The notes below the pieces were generated by a model, which saw nothing but the letters and a program-made list of their open reading frames with translations, had not been told where the DNA came from and ran no database searches. From Thermotogae bacterium (GTDB taxonomy: Bacteria > Thermotogota > Thermotogae > Petrotogales > Petrotogaceae), in NCBI GenBank assembly GCA_022704305.1, contig JAKJGQ010000008.1:1-36539 (forward strand): 36,539 bases of DNA, read 5' to 3'. A program made the translations under genes and the position numbers. Shown here in pieces: positions 32,187-36,539 of this stretch (within the stretch, counting starts at the first letter, position 1; every line of letters begins with the position of its first letter).

Positions 32187-34451
32187 ATGACAAAAAAGAT
32201 ATTTCTTGTAGCAGTGCTCTGCCTTTCTGTGTTTACTGCTTTTTCGATAACTAAACTCCAGAAAATTGAGTACAGCGAAAATATTTCGTATGCAGCATCG
32301 GAAATTAGCAGAATTTTTGAAAACTATGAGATAAAAGAAGGTAATATGGTTGGTGAGATAGATGTAAAACTGGCAATAAAGCAGATAATGGATCTGGGAT
32401 ACTTTACATCCATGGACTTTGAACTCAATAACGATACGGGAGTATTGTTATTTAAAATTAAATCCAATCCCTTTGTAAAGGAATACAAGATAAAGTACAT
32501 CGGAGATAAACTGATTGAAGAAGCTGTTCTTGCCTCACTTATCGAAGTTAAGAAAAATCTGCCCCTGAATCTGAAAGAGTATAAAAACTCTCTTATAAAT
32601 ATTCAGACGGCATATCAGTCAAAAGGCTATCAGTTTATAAATCTCAGTTCGAACATTTTAATTGATGGAGAAAGCTTTACCATGCAAGCAACCTCCGTAA
32701 ATAATAAAATGAGTCAAGATGGTGAACTGGTATTCATTGTAGAAGAGCTTCCCCTTTGGGATATAGTGCTTGAAGGCGAGACATGTGCTTTAGATAAGTC
32801 TGCTTTAAAGAAAAAACTTGGATTTTCTTTCAGGAAAGATTATGAAGAAGCTTTTTTTCTTTTCAGACCACAGGCAAAAGAAACATATCCTACTATTGAA
32901 AAACTTCAGGCGTTATATTCGGCGCTTGTTCAGACCGGATATTTTGGAGAAGAAACAAGCGTAGACTTTGCAGCGACAAAGAATGAAAAAAGCGGAACAA
33001 ATGCCATAAATATAGTAATCGGAGGAAAACTCAGGCAGATAGTGGACCAAGATATACAGGTAAAAAATATAAAATTTTCCGGAAATCAATCTCTTGAATT
33101 TTTTAAACTACAGGATACAGTAAAAAAGAACATGAATATTGAAGATTCTGTATCAAACATTGAGCTTCTGAGAAGCCTTGATGCCATTAGAGAGTTGTAT
33201 AAAAGCGAAGGATATCTTTTTGTAGAGGCAGATGTTTCTTATGAGCAGAGTAATTCAGAACTTACATACATAATAACTGAAAAGCGTTACGGAGATATCA
33301 ATATCACAAAAGAAGCCACAAGTCAGACCAAAGACTACCTTCTAAATTCTTTTGTTAAGATAGGCAAGGGAGATAAGATAACCCAGAAATCTCTTCAGGA
33401 TACATATTATGGTTTTATGGGGACAGGTTTTTTTAAGAATGTCGATATAGTACCTGTATCAATGGATGAAACAACTGTTTCTTTCAAAATATCTCCATAT
33501 GAAAACGATAAGCCAAGTAAGATGATATTTAATTTTAACTGGACAAGTCCTGAGAATAAGCCTTTCTATTTCGGATTCAGCGGAGGTACAGAAATAAAAT
33601 GGGCTAATCTTTTCGGAGCCGGGCACACAGTCTCGGTAAAAGGTCAAGTTACACCTCTTTCAGAGTATTATGAAGGTTCTTTTGGCTATAATGTTATGAA
33701 GCTTAATCAGACCAAGCTTGATCTTGGTATTGAGATGGGAGCTTTATTCACACCCAAAGGAAAGTATGAAGATACTATAAACGCAACTGTTTCTGTTCAG
33801 ACGGGAATTAAGTTGTCTCCTAGTTATAATATTTCAGATTTTTCATATATTACCAATTATCTATCCTACGACCATTATATGATGCAAAATTCCCAGGTGA
33901 CCATTGACAGAGGCTCAGGTTCTTTAGGATACAGCTATATAAGACTTGACAGCCCAAGCAGGCCGTACAATGGAGAGTATCTCTCAATTGCTGGTTTTGG
34001 CGGATTTGACCTTGTTGATTTTTCGAAAAGCTACTATGGAGGCGGAATAGAAGGGAAACTCTTTAAAAGCCTTTATAAGTTTACTTTTGGAGCAAGGGTA
34101 AAAGTCGGACATGTTATAGATAACGGAGGCTTATACAGTTATTCGGTAGGTGGAATGAGTACTGTCAGAGGATATGATTTTGGTGAGCGAAAAGGAGACA
34201 GCACCCTATTATTTAACACCGAACTGGCTTTTGAACTCATAAAACAGCCTCTGCCTATAGATTTATTTGTTTTTTATGATATAGGAAATGCGGATAACAA
34301 CTACTCCAAACTAATTAACAACACCATCTCTTCAGCTGGTATAGGCGCTAAAATAACAGTACCCATGCTAGGACAGGTTAGATTTGAATATCTGTATAAA
34401 ATAAATGATAATAAATGGGTAGGTTCATTTGGATTCGGACCGGTTTTTTGA
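32187..34451 (+). CDS. bamA: Outer membrane assembly protein BamA (Omp85)
   Basis: A 754-aa Omp85 protein that folds and inserts beta-barrel proteins into the outer membrane. It has a signal peptide (KKIFLVAVLCLSVFTAFS), several POTRA domains up to about residue 420, then a 16-strand barrel. The barrel holds the loop motif VRGY (660-663) followed by DFGERKGDS, and ends in the outer-membrane signature FGFGPVF with a terminal phenylalanine. AACGGGAGGAAAG precedes the ATG. Its presence shows that the organism has an outer membrane. It follows the ATPase gene by 60 nt, the largest gap in the block, in which I see no clear promoter. Confidence 0.94.
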   Translation: MTKKIFLVAVLCLSVFTAFSITKLQKIEYSENISYAASEISRIFENYEIKEGNMVGEIDVKLAIKQIMDLGYFTSMDFELNNDTGVLLFKIKSNPFVKEYKIKYIGDKLIEEAVLASLIEVKKNLPLNLKEYKNSLINIQTAYQSKGYQFINLSSNILIDGESFTMQATSVNNKMSQDGELVFIVEELPLWDIVLEGETCALDKSALKKKLGFSFRKDYEEAFFLFRPQAKETYPTIEKLQALYSALVQTGYFGEETSVDFAATKNEKSGTNAINIVIGGKLRQIVDQDIQVKNIKFSGNQSLEFFKLQDTVKKNMNIEDSVSNIELLRSLDAIRELYKSEGYLFVEADVSYEQSNSELTYIITEKRYGDINITKEATSQTKDYLLNSFVKIGKGDKITQKSLQDTYYGFMGTGFFKNVDIVPVSMDETTVSFKISPYENDKPSKMIFNFNWTSPENKPFYFGFSGGTEIKWANLFGAGHTVSVKGQVTPLSEYYEGSFGYNVMKLNQTKLDLGIEMGALFTPKGKYEDTINATVSVQTGIKLSPSYNISDFSYITNYLSYDHYMMQNSQVTIDRGSGSLGYSYIRLDSPSRPYNGEYLSIAGFGGFDLVDFSKSYYGGGIEGKLFKSLYKFTFGARVKVGHVIDNGGLYSYSVGGMSTVRGYDFGERKGDSTLLFNTELAFELIKQPLPIDLFVFYDIGNADNNYSKLINNTISSAGIGAKITVPMLGQVRFEYLYKINDNKWVGSFGFGPVF

Positions 34452-34474
34452 TAATACTAAAAAATATATAAATA

Positions 34475-34609
34475 AGCATAATAAAGGGAAAACGGTTAAA
34501 TTCCGTTACGGTGCCGCCACCGTGTTTGAGGACGAACTCCACAATTGCCACTGCATAGGGAAGGCGTGGAAAGTAGAATGATCCATCAGTCGGGATACCT
34601 TTATATGCC
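34475..34609 (+). ncRNA. Cobalamin riboswitch (aptamer)
   Basis: A conserved B12 riboswitch core lies in the 236-nt leader ahead of btuF. Parts: closing helix GCATA (34476-34480)/TATGC (34604-34608), AAAGGGAA at 34483-34490, stem ACGGTG/CACCGT at 34508-34523 with loop CCGC, GCCACTGCATAGGGAAGGC at 34547-34565, and AGTCGGGATACCT at 34588-34600. It binds adenosylcobalamin-type ligands and normally shuts off expression when B12 is plentiful. The downstream genes for B12 import fit. Confidence 0.95.
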
Positions 34610-34616
34610 TGTACTT

Positions 34617-34664
34617 CGCCATTCCTACGCGCCATAGGGGTGGTAAAGTTTTTGGGCAATGGCG
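34617..34664 (+). promoter_or_regulatory. Riboswitch expression platform hairpin
   Basis: CGCCATT (34617-34623) pairs with AATGGCG (34658-34664). A second CGCCAT at 34630-34635 can compete for the same right arm. The loop holds GGTGG (34639-34643), able to pair with CCGCC in the aptamer loop at 34514-34518 as a kissing contact. No U-tract follows, so control is probably of translation; the btuF ribosome-binding site is GGAGGA at 34679-34684. Confidence 0.6.
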
Positions 34665-34687
34665 TAATACTTTATATTGGAGGATAT

Positions 34688-35566
34688 ATGAAAAAGTTTT
34701 TGGTATCTTTTTTTGTTGTCTTGCTGAGTGTTGTTACTGTTTTTTCTTCTGTTACCTATGTGGATGATCTTGCCAGGGAGGTGACCTTTGATACTCCTGT
34801 TAACAGGGTCATAGTTGCAGCCCCTTCAATTTCAGACTACTTAGTAACGCTTAAATGCGAAGGAAAAGTCATTGGAGTAACCGACTGGGATACTCATATA
34901 AAATCTGAAAAAATAGGTAATATGGTGCCGCTTAATCTTGAAAAAATAGTATCTTTGAAGCCGGATCTGGTATTTTTGACAGGCGGGTTTCAAGAACCTG
35001 AGGTAAAGAGGCTCGAAAATGCTGGTATAAAAGCTTTTGTAATAAATCCAGGAACCTTTACTGATATATATAAGTCGCTGATGACTATAGGAACTATACT
35101 CGGTCAGAAAGAAACAGCAGCCAAAACAGCCAATGATTTCAGAGAAAAATATGTGAATATATCAAAGCAGGCAACGAACAGAACAAATAAACCTAAAGTA
35201 CTTTATGCTTCGGTTTATAATACTGTTACGGAGATATGGACTGCAGGTACAGGATCAGTTGTAAATGAGATGATTGCATATGCCGGTGGTTTGAATGTAG
35301 CTGCGCCTTATACCGGAAATAATGGCTGGCTTTCTGTAGGTCCTGAATTTATACTTAGTACAAATCCTGATATAATAATTGTTCCATCATACTACGGAGA
35401 TACGGCAGGCAAGGAACTGCTTATGAAGACTCCTGGCTTAAAAGATGTCAAAGCCGTTAAAAACGGGAAAATATATATTGTTGATGAAAATATTGTTTCT
35501 CAGACTTCGCCATCTATAATTAAAGTTCTTGAAGAATTAAATAAAATTTTCGGAGAGAATAAATGA
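34688..35566 (+). CDS. btuF: Cobalamin ABC transporter substrate-binding protein
   Basis: A 292-aa periplasmic binding protein of the BtuF/TroA type. The signal peptide is KKFLVSFFVVLLSVVTVFSS; no lipobox cysteine is seen, so it is probably a free protein. The fold pieces are NRVIVAAPSISDYLVTLKCE, IVSLKPDLVFLTGG, AGIKAFVINPGTFTDIY and AVKNGKIYIVDENI. Such proteins can bind B12, haem or iron-siderophores; the riboswitch points to cobalamin. The frame opens at 34640 but GGAGGA at 34679-34684 selects ATG 34688. The stop overlaps the btuC start (ATGA). Confidence 0.93.
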   Translation: MKKFLVSFFVVLLSVVTVFSSVTYVDDLAREVTFDTPVNRVIVAAPSISDYLVTLKCEGKVIGVTDWDTHIKSEKIGNMVPLNLEKIVSLKPDLVFLTGGFQEPEVKRLENAGIKAFVINPGTFTDIYKSLMTIGTILGQKETAAKTANDFREKYVNISKQATNRTNKPKVLYASVYNTVTEIWTAGTGSVVNEMIAYAGGLNVAAPYTGNNGWLSVGPEFILSTNPDIIIVPSYYGDTAGKELLMKTPGLKDVKAVKNGKIYIVDENIVSQTSPSIIKVLEELNKIFGENK

Positions 35567-36539
35567 AATTTGTAAAACTTGACAGGAAGGGGTTTATACC
35601 CCTTACTGTCTTTTTACTAGGTCTTTCTTTTTTGTGTATTATTTTTTTCAGTTCCTTCGGGACAGTAAGAGTTCCTTTTTCTGATATTCTGAAAACATTT
35701 TTTGCAATGCCACCTGATAAGATTGAAAGCTCTTTGATTCTTAGGCTTAGGATTCCCAGAATAATAGGTAGCTTTTTGGCGGGCGCGGTGCTTGCTGTTG
35801 CAGGAAACTCTTTTCAGCTTGTGATACAGAATCCTCTTGCTGATCCATTTATAATAGGCATTTCTTCCGGTGCGAGTTTTGGAGCTGTATTGTTTACAGC
35901 GCTTACAGTAAATACTGCAATCAGGATTCCTTTTGGTATTGAAGGATCAGCTCTTTTCTTTTCAGTTTTAACTTCTGTGGTAGTATTTCTTTTAGCAAAA
36001 CAGGGAAGAAAAATTCCAATTCTATCTTTAGTTTTAAGTGGTGTAATAATAAGTTTTTTACTGAACTCTCTTACTACGATGATGTCTGTACTTTACTGGA
36101 AAAACGTTATCCATGTAAACATATGGCTTCTTGGAAGCACTGCTGACTTTGATTGGGCCGATATAACAGTAATTCTGTTGTTTTTGATTCTTCAGCTTTT
36201 AATAGTTTTTTTTCTTTCGCGGAAGTTGGATGTTCTTTCAATGAATGAGGATCTTGCTTTATATTCCGGGATCAATCCGGACAAGCTTAAGCTTGCCGTA
36301 CTTTCGGTCAATATAGCCGCAGTTTCTGTTGTTGTTTCAAAATCAGGCATAATAGGATTTGTCGGGCTTATAATACCTCATTTGGTAAGAAGTATTACAG
36401 GGCCATACAGCAGAATATCGACGTTTTACTGTATTTTTACCGGGGGGATATTTCTTAGTCTGAGTGATTTTGTTTCCAGAACATTTTTTGCCCCGACCGA
36501 ACTGCCTATAGGTGTAATGACATCTCTTGTTGGTGCACC
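35563..36539 (+). CDS. btuC: Cobalamin ABC transporter permease (partial at 3' end)
   Basis: The frame is open from ATG 35563 to the window end (about 325 codons), so only the last few residues are missing for a typical ~330-aa permease. It is a FecCD/BtuC family protein with many membrane helices. Signature pieces are LRLRIPRIIGSFLAGAVLA (first family motif), NPLADPFIIGISSGASFGAV, IWLLGSTADFDWAD and IIGFVGLIIPHLVRSITGP, the loop that contacts the ATPase. It is translationally coupled to btuF. The ATPase gene (btuD) presumably follows outside. Confidence 0.94.
   Translation, partial: MKFVKLDRKGFIPLTVFLLGLSFLCIIFFSSFGTVRVPFSDILKTFFAMPPDKIESSLILRLRIPRIIGSFLAGAVLAVAGNSFQLVIQNPLADPFIIGISSGASFGAVLFTALTVNTAIRIPFGIEGSALFFSVLTSVVVFLLAKQGRKIPILSLVLSGVIISFLLNSLTTMMSVLYWKNVIHVNIWLLGSTADFDWADITVILLFLILQLLIVFFLSRKLDVLSMNEDLALYSGINPDKLKLAVLSVNIAAVSVVVSKSGIIGFVGLIIPHLVRSITGPYSRISTFYCIFTGGIFLSLSDFVSRTFFAPTELPIGVMTSLVGA

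Noticed and set aside
29202-34451. Hydrogenase subunit genes expected next to the DRTGG module
   Set aside because: I looked for [FeFe]-hydrogenase, NuoE-like and ferredoxin-domain cysteine motifs and found none; bamA follows.
1-36539. CRISPR arrays, insertion sequences, prophage or toxin-antitoxin genes
   Set aside because: No regularly spaced repeats, transposase motifs, integrase, attachment-site duplications or phage proteins were seen.

Overview
The window reads as chromosome from a low-GC (roughly mid-30s % by eye) member of the Thermotogota. The main evidence is gene order and protein resemblance. The run metG-gyrA-lexA-STAS-rpiB matches what I recall of the Thermotoga maritima locus around TM1085 to TM1080, and LexA, ThyX, ProS and QueH look like their T. 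maritima counterparts. The Omp85/BamA protein fits a bacterium with an outer membrane (the toga). I cannot name the genus; the organism assignment is inference.

Layout. 1-491 (+): 3' end of 23S rRNA, 5S rRNA and a strong terminator. 521-2208 (-): purA and an SdpI-like membrane protein, ending in a terminator that faces the rRNA one. 2243-2301: back-to-back promoters, one of them a perfect sigma-70 consensus. 2390-10393 (+): an envelope glycolipid block (three GT4 glycosyltransferases, a flippase-type membrane protein, an exported protein), then RNA and DNA maintenance genes (mini-RNase III, TrmH-family methyltransferase, mutL). 10401-10438: bidirectional terminator. 10432-15476 (-): a GH1 beta-glycosidase, a small unknown protein, a DUF1576 membrane protein, tRNA-Arg(GCG), tRNA-Ser(GCU) behind a consensus promoter, and proS. 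15507-15543: a perfect 13-bp inverted repeat carrying mirror-image extended -10 elements between proS and metG. 15589-34451 (+): about 19 kb and 20 consecutive genes with no large gap. 34475-34609: cobalamin riboswitch ahead of the B12 import genes btuF and btuC; btuC runs off the window.

The 19-kb block joins housekeeping genes (metG, gyrA, lexA, rpiB, thyX, queH) with envelope genes (SPOR protein, TPR protein, BamA), a ComEA-like DNA-binding protein, and many signalling parts: a STAS anti-sigma antagonist, an RsbW-type kinase, FapA, and a five-gene module (DRTGG, CBS-ATPase, DRTGG, PHP, ATPase). Modules of that kind are, as I recall, found beside electron-bifurcating [FeFe]-hydrogenases, but no hydrogenase gene lies here. 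The least explained items are this orphan module, a dehydroquinate-synthase-like protein that appears to have lost its metal and substrate residues, and the DUF1576 membrane protein with its overlapping small partner. I see no mobile element, CRISPR array or prophage, and no gene-free stretch over 300 bases.
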